A DNA stretch of 64,000 bases from DATAXP01 sp036272935. Lineage in GTDB: Bacteria > Planctomycetota > Planctomycetia > Pirellulales > PNKZ01. The stretch covers positions 1-64,000 of the forward strand of contig DATAXP010000125.1 of assembly GCA_036272935.1 (NCBI GenBank), read 5' to 3'. Shown one piece after another: positions 8,772 to 17,074 of the stretch. A program made the translations under genes and the position numbers. The first letter of the stretch is position 1, and every line of letters begins with the position of its first letter. Under the pieces are notes generated by a model, which had not been told where the DNA came from, did no database searches, and was given only the letters and a program-made list of their open reading frames with translations.

Positions 8772-10574
8772 TTACTTCTCGTTCCCTGTTTCCAGCACGG
8801 CGAGAAATGCCTTTTGCGGGATGTCGACGCTGCCGATCGACTTCATCCGCTTTTTGCCTTCACGTTGCTTGGCCCAGAGCTTGCGCTTGCGCGTGATGTC
8901 GCCGCCGTAGCACTTGGCAGTGACGTTCTTGCGCATGGCCGAGATCGTTTCGCGGGCGATGATCCGACTGCCAACCGCCGCCTGGATGGCGATCTCGAAC
9001 ATGTGCCGTTCGATTTCGCCGCGCAGCTTTTTGACGATCGCCCGGCCGCGCCGGTCGGCATCGCGCCGATCACAGATGATGCTCAGGGCATCGACGCGCT
9101 TCCCACCGACGAGAATGTCCATCCGCACCAGATCGGCTTCGAAGTAGCCAATCAGCTCGTAGTCCATCGTGCCGTAGCCGCGCGTGGCGCTCTTCAGCTT
9201 GTCGTGAAGATCATAAATCACCTCGGCCAGCGGCAGGTCGTACACCAGCATCGCCCGGCTGGGCCCGAGATACTCAGTCCGCTTGTACACGCCGCGGCGA
9301 TCGGTACACAGTTGCATCAGCGCGCCGATATTCTCGGCCGGCAGGATGAAACTCACGCGCACAATCGGCTGGCGGAACTCTTTAATAAGCCCCGAGTCGG
9401 GCACCTGCTGCGGATTGTAGATCCGCATCGTCTCATCGGCCGTGGTGACAATTTCGTAAGTGACGTTCGGCGCGGTCTGCACCAGGTCGAGGTCGGCCTC
9501 TTGCTCCAGGCGCTGCTGGACGATCTCCATGTGCAGCAGCCCCAGAAAGCCGCAGCGGAAACCGAAGCCGAGTGCGTCGCTGGTCTCGGGCTCGAACTCG
9601 AAGCTGGGATCGTTGATGCTCAGCTTGGTCAAGGCTTCGCGCAGCTCCTCGAAGTCCTGGCCGTCCGATGGATACAGGCCGCAGAACACCATCCGCTTCG
9701 GCTCCTGGTAGCCGGGCAGCGCGGGGGCGGGATTGTTGCCCGGCACCGACACGGTGTCGCCGATGTGCACCTGGCTGAGGCTCTTGATGTTGCAGATCAG
9801 GTAGCCGACCTGGCCGGCCTGGAGCGTGTCGCACGCTGCGCGCTGCGGAACGAAGTGCCCCAGCTCGAGCACCTCATGCACTCCGCCGGTCTTGAGGAAC
9901 CTGATCTTCTGGCCACGCTCGACGGTGCCGTTCATCAGGCGGACGTAGGTGATCGCGCCGCGATACTCGTCGTAGTGCGAGTCGAACACCATCGCTTGCA
10001 GCGTCGCCTTGGGATCGCCGCCCGGCGGTGGGACGCGATCGACGATCGCCTCGAGCAATTCGTCGACGCCGACGCCGCTCTTGCCGCTGCACCGCAGCAC
10101 TTCGGCAGGGTCGATCGCCAGGGTCGCCTCCATCTCGGCAATCACTTCGTCGGGCCGGGCATGCACCAGGTCGACCTTGTTGAGCACCGGGATGATCTTC
10201 AGGTCGGCCCCCATCGCGGCGTAGGCGTTGGCGACCGTTTGCGCCTCGACTCCTTGGAACGCGTCGACCAGCAGCAGCGCCCCTTCGCAGCACGCCAGGC
10301 TGCGCGACACCTCGTAGTGGAAATCGACGTGGCCGGGAGTGTCGATCAGGTTCAACTCATATTCTTCGCTCCCACGCTTGTAGCGCATGCACACGGCGCG
10401 GGCCTTGATGGTGATGCCGCGCTGCCGCTCGAGGTCCATGTCGTCGAGCAGTTGCTCCTGCATCTCGCGCTTGGCCACGGTGCCGGTGCGCTCGATGAGC
10501 CGGTCGGCCAAGGTGCTCTTGCCGTGGTCGATATGGGCGACGATGCAGAAGTTGCGGATGTGCTGGCAGTCCAT
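8772..10574 (-). CDS. lepA: Elongation factor 4 (LepA)
   Basis: Ribosome-associated translational GTPase of 600 residues, the normal length. G1 AHIDHGKSTL (about 12-21), DTPGHVDF, NKVDL, then EF-G-like domains and the LepA-specific C-terminus (KREGKKRMKSIGSVDIPQ). The start at 10574 gives MDCQHIRNFCIVAHIDH, matching the family N-terminus; the in-frame extension upstream only translates a palindrome. That palindrome ends 2 nt before the ATG, so no Shine-Dalgarno is present. Upstream ROK gene ends 37 nt away and lepB follows, suggesting a three-gene operon. Confidence 0.96.
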   Translation of the reverse strand: MDCQHIRNFCIVAHIDHGKSTLADRLIERTGTVAKREMQEQLLDDMDLERQRGITIKARAVCMRYKRGSEEYELNLIDTPGHVDFHYEVSRSLACCEGALLLVDAFQGVEAQTVANAYAAMGADLKIIPVLNKVDLVHARPDEVIAEMEATLAIDPAEVLRCSGKSGVGVDELLEAIVDRVPPPGGDPKATLQAMVFDSHYDEYRGAITYVRLMNGTVERGQKIRFLKTGGVHEVLELGHFVPQRAACDTLQAGQVGYLICNIKSLSQVHIGDTVSVPGNNPAPALPGYQEPKRMVFCGLYPSDGQDFEELREALTKLSINDPSFEFEPETSDALGFGFRCGFLGLLHMEIVQQRLEQEADLDLVQTAPNVTYEIVTTADETMRIYNPQQVPDSGLIKEFRQPIVRVSFILPAENIGALMQLCTDRRGVYKRTEYLGPSRAMLVYDLPLAEVIYDLHDKLKSATRGYGTMDYELIGYFEADLVRMDILVGGKRVDALSIICDRRDADRRGRAIVKKLRGEIERHMFEIAIQAAVGSRIIARETISAMRKNVTAKCYGGDITRKRKLWAKQREGKKRMKSIGSVDIPQKAFLAVLETGNEK

Positions 10575-10576
10575 CG

Positions 10577-10606
10577 AAACGCGGCGGGCAAGCCCGCCGG
10601 CTAAAC
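10577..10606 (-). repeat. Family-A palindrome, copy 5
   Basis: Minus strand: GTTTAGC, arms CGGCGGGC/GCCCGCCG, loop TT, CGTTT. Fills the gap between the ROK gene stop and lepA and abuts the lepA start, the same arrangement as copy 1 before the kinase gene. Confidence 0.92.
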
Positions 10607-10611
10607 GGTGT

Positions 10612-11652
10612 TCATTGGTGGTTTTGTTTGTTGCGTGCTGCACGGGCCAGGCCGGCGGCGCCGATGTAGCCGGCGTCGCCGCCGAGCGTGGCGTACTCGA
10701 TCGCAACGCGCTCGGCGGGAATCGGAAAACAGCGTCGTCGAACTTCCTCGCGAATCGTTTCCAAAAACCGTCGCCCCAGCGGCTCGCGCTCGCCGCCGAA
10801 CGTCATCGCGCCGCCGATCACCAATGCCGCCGGATCGATCGCATGCACGAACGTCACGCAGGCGATGCCGATGAACCGGGCCGTCTCGAGCACCAGACGC
10901 AGGGCCAATGTGTCTTCCGCCTCCGCTTCCTGGCCGATCATCATCGGCGTCAGTTCCTCGCCGGCCGCCACGCGACCAGCCAGCGAGCTGGGTACCCCGA
11001 CCGCCAATGCCTCGGCGGCCCGCTTCACCAGGGCCGTGGCACTGGCGTATGCCTCGAGGTGGCCGGTCTGACCGCAACCGCACCAACGGGCGTCCTCGTG
11101 CCAATCGATCACCGTGTGTCCAAGTTCCGCCGCATGGTAATTTTCGCCGTCGAGCAGCCGGTCGTCTATGACGATTCCGCCGCCGATTCCCGTGCCGAGC
11201 GTTAACATCACCATGTTGTGGTAGTTGCGCCCGCAGCCGACCCAGAACTCGCCGTAGGTGGCGGCCCCCGCGTCGTTGACATACGTGATGGGCAGGCGGC
11301 ACACCTCGGCCACCCGGCCGACGATCGGAAAGTTCTCCCAGCCTTGCAGGTTCGGTGAATCGAGCAGCACGCCGGCCGTCACGTCCATCGGCCCCGGGGT
11401 GCCCAGTCCGACGCTGGCCACGTCGGCCGGCTGCAACCCAGCCTGGGCGATTGTATCGAGCACCCCCTGGCCAATGCGCCGCGCCCCGGCCAACGGCCCC
11501 GCGGCCCGATCGGTGGGGACCGAGAGCCACGACATCGGCCGCCCCAGGTCGTCGACGACGCCGATCTTCACGTTCGTGCCACCGACATCGGCACCGACGA
11601 ACAACGGCCGCTGCGCTTCCTGGGCAGAAATGAACCGTCGCTGTGCGGACAT
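10612..11652 (-). CDS. ROK family sugar kinase (probable glucokinase)
   Basis: 346 residues. ATP-dependent phosphorylation of glucose or a related hexose. Visible: phosphate-binding DVGGTNVKIG (about 20-29), substrate region VNDAGAATYGE, adenosine-site LGTGIGGGIV, ELGHTVID with the zinc-binding His, and CGCGQTGHLEAYAS. In the usual ROK zinc motif the residue after the last Gly is Cys; here it is His, which could still bind zinc. Start at 11652 is the Met nearest the domain; an upstream in-frame Met at 11712 adds no conserved residues. Probably in one transcript with lepA. Confidence 0.87.
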   Translation of the reverse strand: MSAQRRFISAQEAQRPLFVGADVGGTNVKIGVVDDLGRPMSWLSVPTDRAAGPLAGARRIGQGVLDTIAQAGLQPADVASVGLGTPGPMDVTAGVLLDSPNLQGWENFPIVGRVAEVCRLPITYVNDAGAATYGEFWVGCGRNYHNMVMLTLGTGIGGGIVIDDRLLDGENYHAAELGHTVIDWHEDARWCGCGQTGHLEAYASATALVKRAAEALAVGVPSSLAGRVAAGEELTPMMIGQEAEAEDTLALRLVLETARFIGIACVTFVHAIDPAALVIGGAMTFGGEREPLGRRFLETIREEVRRRCFPIPAERVAIEYATLGGDAGYIGAAGLARAARNKQNHQ

Positions 11653-11775
11653 GAACGATGGATCGATGGACAAGCTCGGACGGCAAAAACCCGCGTGACA
11701 CGAGTCCGGCAAGTATACGGCGAAAGCGCCGAGCCGATAAGCCGGCTTTTGAGCGGTCAGCCGCTGCCGATTGCC

Positions 11776-11837
11776 AGCCCAACGCGCCAGCGAGGGTGAA
11801 ACGGGTATAGCGTTCTCCCTCGCTGGCGCTTCGGGCT
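11776..11837. repeat. Palindrome AGCCC...GGGCT (CGCCAGCGAGGG type)
   Basis: Arms CGCCAGCGAGGG and CCCTCGCTGGCGC, flanked by AGCCCAA and TTCGGGCT. Lies between two minus-strand genes. A half-copy of the same right arm (CGCTGGCGCCTCGGGCT) is seen at about 55079-55095. Confidence 0.8.
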
Positions 11838-11866
11838 AGTGTTTGCTGACCGCCGAACGCTGATCG

Positions 11867-12238
11867 CTAGCCGAGCGGCTTAAGTGTCAGCACGGGCCAC
11901 ATGCGGCCGTCGTCGTCGTGCCACAGGCGATGCTTGTCGTGCAACTGCGCGACAAGATTATCGGTGTGCCCTTCAATCAAGCGGCGATCATCGAGTGCGC
12001 CGATCTCGAATGGCCCACGGGCGGCGACGATCCCGCGCGCACCTTCGAACTGCACCACGAACGGATCGCGAATGTCGATCCTGGTGCACGGTTCACCTCC
12101 GACATCCCAACATCCCTGACCATAACGCGCCAGCACGTCGCCGCGCGGATTCAACAGCCGGTCTCGCTCAATTCGATACTGTTCCTCGGGGCCGGCCGTG
12201 ATCGCGACGCCCTGCCCCTGAAAGCGTAGGCGTAACAT
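11867..12238 (-). CDS. Hypothetical protein, LURP/scramblase-like beta composition
   Basis: 123 residues; not firmly recognised. The start at 12238 is supported by a strong AAGGAGG eight nt upstream. It has short beta-strand-like stretches: EEQYRIERDRLLNPRGDVLARYGQG, CTRIDIRDPFVVQF, RGPFEIGALDDRRL. Phrases such as R..L..P.GD.LA and RDPFVVQFEG are reminiscent of LURP-one/scramblase-like folds, but that is a guess. No signal peptide or TM. Palindromes lie on both sides. Confidence 0.55.
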   Translation of the reverse strand: MLRLRFQGQGVAITAGPEEQYRIERDRLLNPRGDVLARYGQGCWDVGGEPCTRIDIRDPFVVQFEGARGIVAARGPFEIGALDDRRLIEGHTDNLVAQLHDKHRLWHDDDGRMWPVLTLKPLG

Positions 12239-12329
12239 GATGGGCCTCCTTTCGGTAAAAAACCTTGGGAGGCTGAAATTAGCAATGAGCGTGCCAAAGG
12301 AGCGGGGAAAATTGCGCGTTAACAACGAA

Positions 12330-12357
12330 GTTTAGCCGCGGGGCTTGCCCCGCGCGT
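12330..12357 (+). repeat. Family-A palindrome, copy 6
   Basis: GTTTAGC, arms CGCGGGGC/GCCCCGCG, loop TT, then CGT (the final TT is lost). Lies just downstream of the 103-residue protein gene on the opposite strand. Confidence 0.85.
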
Positions 12358-12388
12358 GGCGAGCGACGCGGCCAAATGACAATTGACC

Positions 12389-12700
12389 CTAGCCGAAACG
12401 CTTCGAGATCTTTTCCACCGCCGGCATTGCCTTGGCCAGGTCGTCGACGACCATCACCGGATGAATTTCGATCGCCGCGTTGAACGCCAGGAACCACGGC
12501 TCGCACAGCGCCGGAATCTGCGACGCCTCGTGCATGTCGACGAACAACATGCCGGTGCGCTGGCCATTGGTGTCGGTGAAGTAGGCCGCCTCGGGCTTGA
12601 TCTCTTCGAGGATCGCACGGATGGTCGAGCCGAGCTTGCCGGCTTTCGCTGCCGCGTTCCCCGCCTCGACCGGAATGTTTACCTTCATCAAGAATCGCAT
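12389..12700 (-). CDS. Conserved small protein, ferredoxin-like fold suspected
   Basis: 103 residues, soluble, starting MRFLMKVNIPVEAGN with AAGGAGG about 7 nt upstream, which decides the start over an ATG 42 nt earlier. Conserved-looking phrases: ILEEIKPEAAYFTDTNGQRT, FVDMHEASQIPALCEPWFLA and HPVMVVDDLAKAMPAVE. The alternation fits a dimeric alpha/beta (DUF3303-like) fold of unknown function. It follows the DUF1080 gene by 22 nt on the same strand and may share its transcript. Confidence 0.6.
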   Translation of the reverse strand: MRFLMKVNIPVEAGNAAAKAGKLGSTIRAILEEIKPEAAYFTDTNGQRTGMLFVDMHEASQIPALCEPWFLAFNAAIEIHPVMVVDDLAKAMPAVEKISKRFG

Positions 12701-12722
12701 CGCGCCACCTCCTTGAGCTTCG

Positions 12723-13568
12723 TTACTGATCGTATCCCGCAAGCCGGCGTACCCACACGTTGCGAAAGCGTACCGGATTCAGATGATCCTGCAAGACAAG
12801 TTGGATTTCGCGCGTCGTGCCTTCCGTTTCGGCAGCGTGGTGCACGAGGATGCCATTGTGGAACAACGTGATCCGCGCGGGCTCGACGACTTTGTCTGCA
12901 TCGTGCTCGTCGAAGCGCGGCGCGAAGAACACGATGTCGAACGATTGCCACTCGCCTGGTTTCTTCGAGGCATTCACCAACGGCGGAAACTTGTGATACA
13001 GCGCCGCCGCCTGGCCGTCGGCGTAGGTTTCATTCTCGAACGAATCGAGGATCTGAATCTCGGCGTGACCCGTGAGCGACACGCCGCTGTTGCCGCGCTC
13101 CTGGCCGTTGCCGCGCGGCTCGTAGGGGGTTGCCCATTCAACATGAATCTGGCAGTCGCCGAACTTTTCTTTCGAGAGCAAGCTGCCCGAACCGGAGACG
13201 ACCTCGACAAAGTCGGTATCAATCTTCCACGTCGGCTCCGTGAGCGGCGCCCCCTTGGGCGTGCGCGGACGCATCTGCCAGGCCGACAAATCGAGTGTGT
13301 CCTGTCCTTCGCGAAACCCGATCAACACGACCGCGTCGCTGGGAGCCCGCGCGGAGCCATCGCAATCTTCCGGCTTGCCGGGGTCGATGATGCGCGGCTT
13401 GGGGCGCGCCTTGTCTCCCGTGCGCCACACGCCGCCGGGGGTGAACGGGCGCTCGGGCTTCGTTGAGGGTGCGGAATCGTTTTCGCCGCCGTGGACGGCG
13501 CCCGCCAGCAGCAGCAACGAAGTCCAGCAAAGTATGGGCAGCCGCAAGCGATTGAACCTCGTCACCAA
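12723..13568 (-). CDS. DUF1080 (3-keto-disaccharide hydrolase type) secreted protein
   Basis: 281 residues with a signal peptide (hydrophobic ILCWTSLLLLAGAVHG, cleaved near residue 27). The DUF1080 fold, a concanavalin-like beta sandwich found in many planctomycete sugar-handling proteins, is shown by GDCQIHVEWATP, RGNSGVSLTGHAEIQILDSFEN, YHKFPPLVNASKKPGEWQSFDIVF, LFHNGILVH and RFRNVWVRRL at the end. Expected in the periplasm, binding or hydrolysing a glycan; substrate unknown. Confidence 0.85.
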   Translation of the reverse strand: MVTRFNRLRLPILCWTSLLLLAGAVHGGENDSAPSTKPERPFTPGGVWRTGDKARPKPRIIDPGKPEDCDGSARAPSDAVVLIGFREGQDTLDLSAWQMRPRTPKGAPLTEPTWKIDTDFVEVVSGSGSLLSKEKFGDCQIHVEWATPYEPRGNGQERGNSGVSLTGHAEIQILDSFENETYADGQAAALYHKFPPLVNASKKPGEWQSFDIVFFAPRFDEHDADKVVEPARITLFHNGILVHHAAETEGTTREIQLVLQDHLNPVRFRNVWVRRLAGYDQ

Positions 13569-13675
13569 TTAAAGGATTTCCTGGCCCCAGATCGTTATAA
13601 CCTCCGTCTATGCCATTAGGTGGTAAGGTTGGCTACAATTGCAAGAGCGCGACTCACCGCGCCCTTAGGTGCCGA

Positions 13676-14677
13676 ATGATCAAAGAGCTCCACTTCAAGA
13701 ACTTCAAGATTCTGCGCGACGCTCGTGTTCCACTTGGACCAATGACGCTTTTGGTTGGCCCCAATGGCAGCGGAAAGTCGACGGTTCTAGAAGGATTGCG
13801 ACTACTTCACGGAAACGCAGGTTTAGACTTTGCCGAACTAAAGACGATCGGCAGCGATGTGGAAACGGTCGAATTGAGCGCCCATTTAAGCGGAGTCGAT
13901 GCTGGCGTGATCACTTTGCGTCAGTGGGGCAAAACCCCGGATAAAAATAGGGTAGGTAAGGAGCTCGTTAATCGCGAGCAGTGCGACGCAAACCGCATTC
14001 AGAGCGAGTTGGCAAGCATCAGAGTGTTCGCATTTGATCCCCGAAAGATTCAACAGCCCGCTCATCTGCAAACTGTTACTACTCTTGCTGAAGATGGTTC
14101 TGGCCTTGCAGCCGTACTCGACGAGTTGAGCAGCAAACATTACGAGCGGTTCGACGCGCTCAACGCCGAGGTAGCTCGTTGGTTTCGCGAGTATGACCGA
14201 ATCATGTTTGAAGTTCCGTCGCCGGGTCAGAAGTCGTTCATGCTTCGTAACAAACGTGATCACCACGCCATTCCCGCAAGATTTCTCTCCCATGGGACAT
14301 TGGTCGCGCTAGCGATCCTTGCCTTGGCCTACTTGCCGAATCCTCCTACGACCGTCGGAATTGAGGAACCGGAACACGGTGTCCACCCGCGGCTACTCCA
14401 GGACATCAAGGACGCCCTCTGCCGGCTGGCGTTTCCAGAAAGCGTCGGTGAGACGCGTCCGGCCGTGCAGGTCGTTGCGACGACGCACTCGCCGTACTTG
14501 CTCGACATGTTTCGCGACAGTCCAGAGGATGTGGTCATTGCAAACCGCGATGCGGATGGGGTCAGTTTCAATCGGTTATCCGAACTTCCCAACATCCGGC
14601 AAATCCTTGGTGAGTCGCCGCCACTCGGCGATTTGTGGTATAGCGGAATCCTAGGCGGTATTCCCGCGCAGCCATGA
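13676..14677 (+). CDS. RecF/OLD-like AAA ATPase of a two-gene module
   Basis: 333 residues of the AAA_21/RecF/SMC-like ATPase class. IKELHFKNFKILRDARV opens as such proteins do; Walker A GPNGSGKST at 28-36; LSHGTLVALAILALAY signature helix near 210; Walker B TTVGIEEPEHGVHP near 225-238 (Glu where Asp is usual); H-loop VVATTHSPYLLDMF near 263-276. The start at 13676 is chosen as the Met beginning the domain. Its base composition is visibly less GC-rich than neighbouring genes. Its stop overlaps the next gene by 4 nt (ATGA), so translation is coupled. Such ATPases often act with a TOPRIM nuclease in phage defence; here that is inference. Confidence 0.82.
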   Translation: MIKELHFKNFKILRDARVPLGPMTLLVGPNGSGKSTVLEGLRLLHGNAGLDFAELKTIGSDVETVELSAHLSGVDAGVITLRQWGKTPDKNRVGKELVNREQCDANRIQSELASIRVFAFDPRKIQQPAHLQTVTTLAEDGSGLAAVLDELSSKHYERFDALNAEVARWFREYDRIMFEVPSPGQKSFMLRNKRDHHAIPARFLSHGTLVALAILALAYLPNPPTTVGIEEPEHGVHPRLLQDIKDALCRLAFPESVGETRPAVQVVATTHSPYLLDMFRDSPEDVVIANRDADGVSFNRLSELPNIRQILGESPPLGDLWYSGILGGIPAQP

Positions 14678-15306
14678 AAGTGGCGTTCATCAGCGAGTCC
14701 GACGGCGACGAGGCCGCGCTTGCGATCATCGTCGAACGCTTACTGAACGAAACCATCCAACATATCTCGCTTAAGGCACGGCCTAATGGCTGGCCCAATG
14801 TTTTTGGTTCGCTGGCAGCGATCTATCGCCATCTTTACTACCAGACCGATGCAGACGGGCTTGTTCTCGTCGTCGATTCTGACGATACGTTGCCTCACGC
14901 CCTTGAACACGGTGAGCCGGGTCGGCAGCCGGCCGACTGTCGTCTATGCCTGTTGAAATCAGAGCTCTCTCGCCTAAACGCCAATACAACGGCGCTGCCT
15001 AACCGCAAGCCGCTTCGAACCGCAATTGGCCTCGGCGTGCCGTCGGTCGAGGCGTGGTATCTGGCGGGGGCTGATCCACACGTGAACGAGGCGACTTGGG
15101 CCCGTACGATGGGCCAGCCATCGCGTCCATACGATCGCCGCGCTCTAAAGCGGAAGGCGTACGGTACGGATCGCCTTCCAGCTCGGGCGGTCGAAAAACA
15201 TCTTATCGCAGCACGCGAGTTGGTTTCGCGTCTTGATGCGGTTGAGCGGCTCTTTCCCTGCGGCTTTGGCGCTCTTGCCGCCGATCTACGGGCGTGGCTT
15301 TCCTAA
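14674..15306 (+). CDS. TOPRIM/DUF4276-like putative nuclease partner
   Basis: 210 residues, overlapping the ATPase gene by 4 nt. The N-terminus FISESDGDEAAL places an acidic residue (Glu8) as in TOPRIM motif 1, and LVLVVDSDDT supplies Asp68/Asp70 in the position of the DxD motif. GVPSVEAWYLAGAD resembles the DUF4276 signature (EAWLLAD). These acidic residues would hold metal for nucleic-acid cleavage. Assignment rests on motif spacing and on the ATPase partner, as in OLD and PARIS-like pairs; it is not a confident family hit. No signal peptide or TM. Confidence 0.6.
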   Translation: MKVAFISESDGDEAALAIIVERLLNETIQHISLKARPNGWPNVFGSLAAIYRHLYYQTDADGLVLVVDSDDTLPHALEHGEPGRQPADCRLCLLKSELSRLNANTTALPNRKPLRTAIGLGVPSVEAWYLAGADPHVNEATWARTMGQPSRPYDRRALKRKAYGTDRLPARAVEKHLIAARELVSRLDAVERLFPCGFGALAADLRAWLS

Positions 15307-15329
15307 CGAGCTGCCGCCAGCCATGCGGC

Positions 15330-16787
15330 TCATGCCACGAGTTCCTTGATGACCTTCGCCTGCTCGACGCCGGTGAGTTTTTGGTCGAGCCCTTGGTAGC
15401 GGAATGTGAGCCGCGAGTGATCGAAGCCCAGCAGGTGCAGCACGGTGGCGTGGAAGTCGCGGATGTGTACCGGCTCCTTGACGATGTTGTACGAAAAATC
15501 GTCGGTCTCGCCGTAAATGGTGCCGGGCTTCGAGCCGCCACCGCACATCCACATCGTGTAGCAGCGTGGATGATGGTCGCGGCCATAGTTCTCGTGGCTC
15601 AGACCGCCCTGCGAGTAGATGGTGCGGCCGAACTCGCCGCCCCAAATGATGAGCGTTTCGTCCAGCAGGCCGCGATCTTTCAAGTCCTGAATCAAGCCGG
15701 CGCACGGTTGATCGACGTCGCGGCATTGATCGGGCAGGCGCCCCGAGACGTTAGCGTGCGTGTCCCAGTTGTTGTGATAGATCTGCACGAAGCGGACGCC
15801 GCGCTCGACCATCCGGCGGGCCAGCAAGGCCGTATGGGCGAACGAGCCGGAGTTGTGAATCTCCTTGCCGTACAGTTCTTCGGTGCGGGCCGGTTCCTTC
15901 GAGAGATCGACCAGCTCGGGGACGCTGGCCTGCATGCGGAAGGCCAGCTCGTACTGCTGAATGCGCGTGTGCGTTTCGGGATCGTGCAGGGCGCGGAAGT
16001 TCATCTCGTTCAGCGCGTTGAGGCCGTCGAGCGAGCGGCGGCGCACGTCCATCGGCACGCCTGGAGGATTGTTGATGTACAGAATCGGATCGCCGCCTGT
16101 GCGGAAGCTCACGCCGGCATGCTCGCCCGGCAGGTACCCACTCGACCACAGCTTGGCACTGATCGCCTGCACCTGCTCGGTGTTGGTGGGCCGGGCAACC
16201 AACACCACGAAGCTCGGCAAGTTCTCGTTCAACGAACCCAGGCCGTACGAGGCCCAGGAGCCGAGGCACGGCCGACCGGTGAGCTGGTTGCCGGTCTGCA
16301 TGTAGGTGATGGCCGGCTCGTGGTTGATCGCCTCGGTGTGCATGCTGCGGATGAAGCACATCTGGTCGACCATCTTGGCCGTGTGCGGCAATAGCTCGCT
16401 GACCCACATGCCGTTTTGGCCGTGCTGCGCGAACTTGTACTTCGACGGGGCGATCGGGAACCGCTTCTGGCCGCTGGTCATGGTGGTGAGCCGCTGCCCC
16501 ATGCGGACGCTGTCGGGCAGGTCCTTGTCGTACCACTCGCCCATCACCGGTTTGTAGTCGTACAGGTCGAGCTGCGAGGGGCCGCCGACCATGTGCAGAT
16601 AAACGACGTGCTTGGCCTTGGGGGCGAACGAAAGCACGGGGCGCGCGTTGGTCGCCGCGGCCGCGGTGTTGCCGAGGCCGGCATTGCCCAACAGCGACGC
16701 CAGCGCCGCGGCCCCGAGCGCGTTACCGCCCTGGCCGAGGAAATGCCGCCGGGTGATGTTCTGCACGAATTCAGTTTGGGGGTTCAT
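15330..16787 (-). CDS. DUF1501 protein (Tat-exported, sulfatase-like fold)
   Basis: 485 residues. Tat signal with TRRHFLGQGG followed by a hydrophobic stretch; then the DUF1501 fold (alkaline-phosphatase superfamily): VVYLHMVGGPSQLDLYDYKP, FPSVRM-like SVRMGQRLTTMTS, and near the C-terminus IIWGGEFGRTIYSQGG and GRDHHPRCYTMWMCGGG. Abundant in planctomycetes and encoded next to DUF1549/DUF1553 proteins, with which it is presumed to work on carbohydrates in the periplasm. Last gene of a three-gene minus-strand unit. Confidence 0.92.
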   Translation of the reverse strand: MNPQTEFVQNITRRHFLGQGGNALGAAALASLLGNAGLGNTAAAATNARPVLSFAPKAKHVVYLHMVGGPSQLDLYDYKPVMGEWYDKDLPDSVRMGQRLTTMTSGQKRFPIAPSKYKFAQHGQNGMWVSELLPHTAKMVDQMCFIRSMHTEAINHEPAITYMQTGNQLTGRPCLGSWASYGLGSLNENLPSFVVLVARPTNTEQVQAISAKLWSSGYLPGEHAGVSFRTGGDPILYINNPPGVPMDVRRRSLDGLNALNEMNFRALHDPETHTRIQQYELAFRMQASVPELVDLSKEPARTEELYGKEIHNSGSFAHTALLARRMVERGVRFVQIYHNNWDTHANVSGRLPDQCRDVDQPCAGLIQDLKDRGLLDETLIIWGGEFGRTIYSQGGLSHENYGRDHHPRCYTMWMCGGGSKPGTIYGETDDFSYNIVKEPVHIRDFHATVLHLLGFDHSRLTFRYQGLDQKLTGVEQAKVIKELVA

Positions 16788-16809
16788 TGATGATTACTCT
16801 CTCTTTTGC

Positions 16810-17061
16810 TCATTTTCGTCGTCGCCGGCCGGATTGTCCGTTGAGCAATTCCAAGCTCGTGACGAGAAGAATGTCGACGATTTCCATATGGCCTTCCCCC
16901 GATTTGTCGTCGGGCGTGAGCACGACGATGGTTCGTCCATTCGGCGTCCTGGCTAGGCACTCCGGATGCCGAACCTCAAGGCTGCGTCCATCTGCCAGAT
17001 GCATCGCGAACGGATGGAACGGTCGCGCCGTGTGAAGCTCTTGAAGACGTTCGAGAGTCAC
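16810..17061 (-). CDS. Small conserved hypothetical protein
   Basis: 83 residues, soluble, in the 75-nt-to-252-nt gap between the DUF1549/1553 gene (13 nt upstream) and the DUF1501 gene (22 nt downstream). FHPFAMHLADGRSLEVRHPECLARTPNGRTIVV is a pattern I recognise from many short planctomycete proteins annotated only as hypothetical; the second half carries EIVDILLVTSLELL and a basic end. Possible regulatory or adaptor role is unknown. Confidence 0.7.
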   Translation of the reverse strand: MTLERLQELHTARPFHPFAMHLADGRSLEVRHPECLARTPNGRTIVVLTPDDKSGEGHMEIVDILLVTSLELLNGQSGRRRRK

Positions 17062-17074
17062 TGAGAATGCCCTC

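Noticed and set aside
8814..10604. 596-residue open frame antisense to lepA
   Set aside because: Shadow of lepA in a high-GC genome; no recognisable domain or ribosome site.
10575..10706. In-frame extension of lepA upstream to 10706
   Set aside because: Would translate a family-A palindrome; LepA proteins begin at the MDCQHIRNF position.
10601..11782. Longer alternative frame overlapping the ROK gene on the same strand
   Set aside because: Arg/Gly-rich, lacks motifs; the ROK frame carries the kinase signatures.
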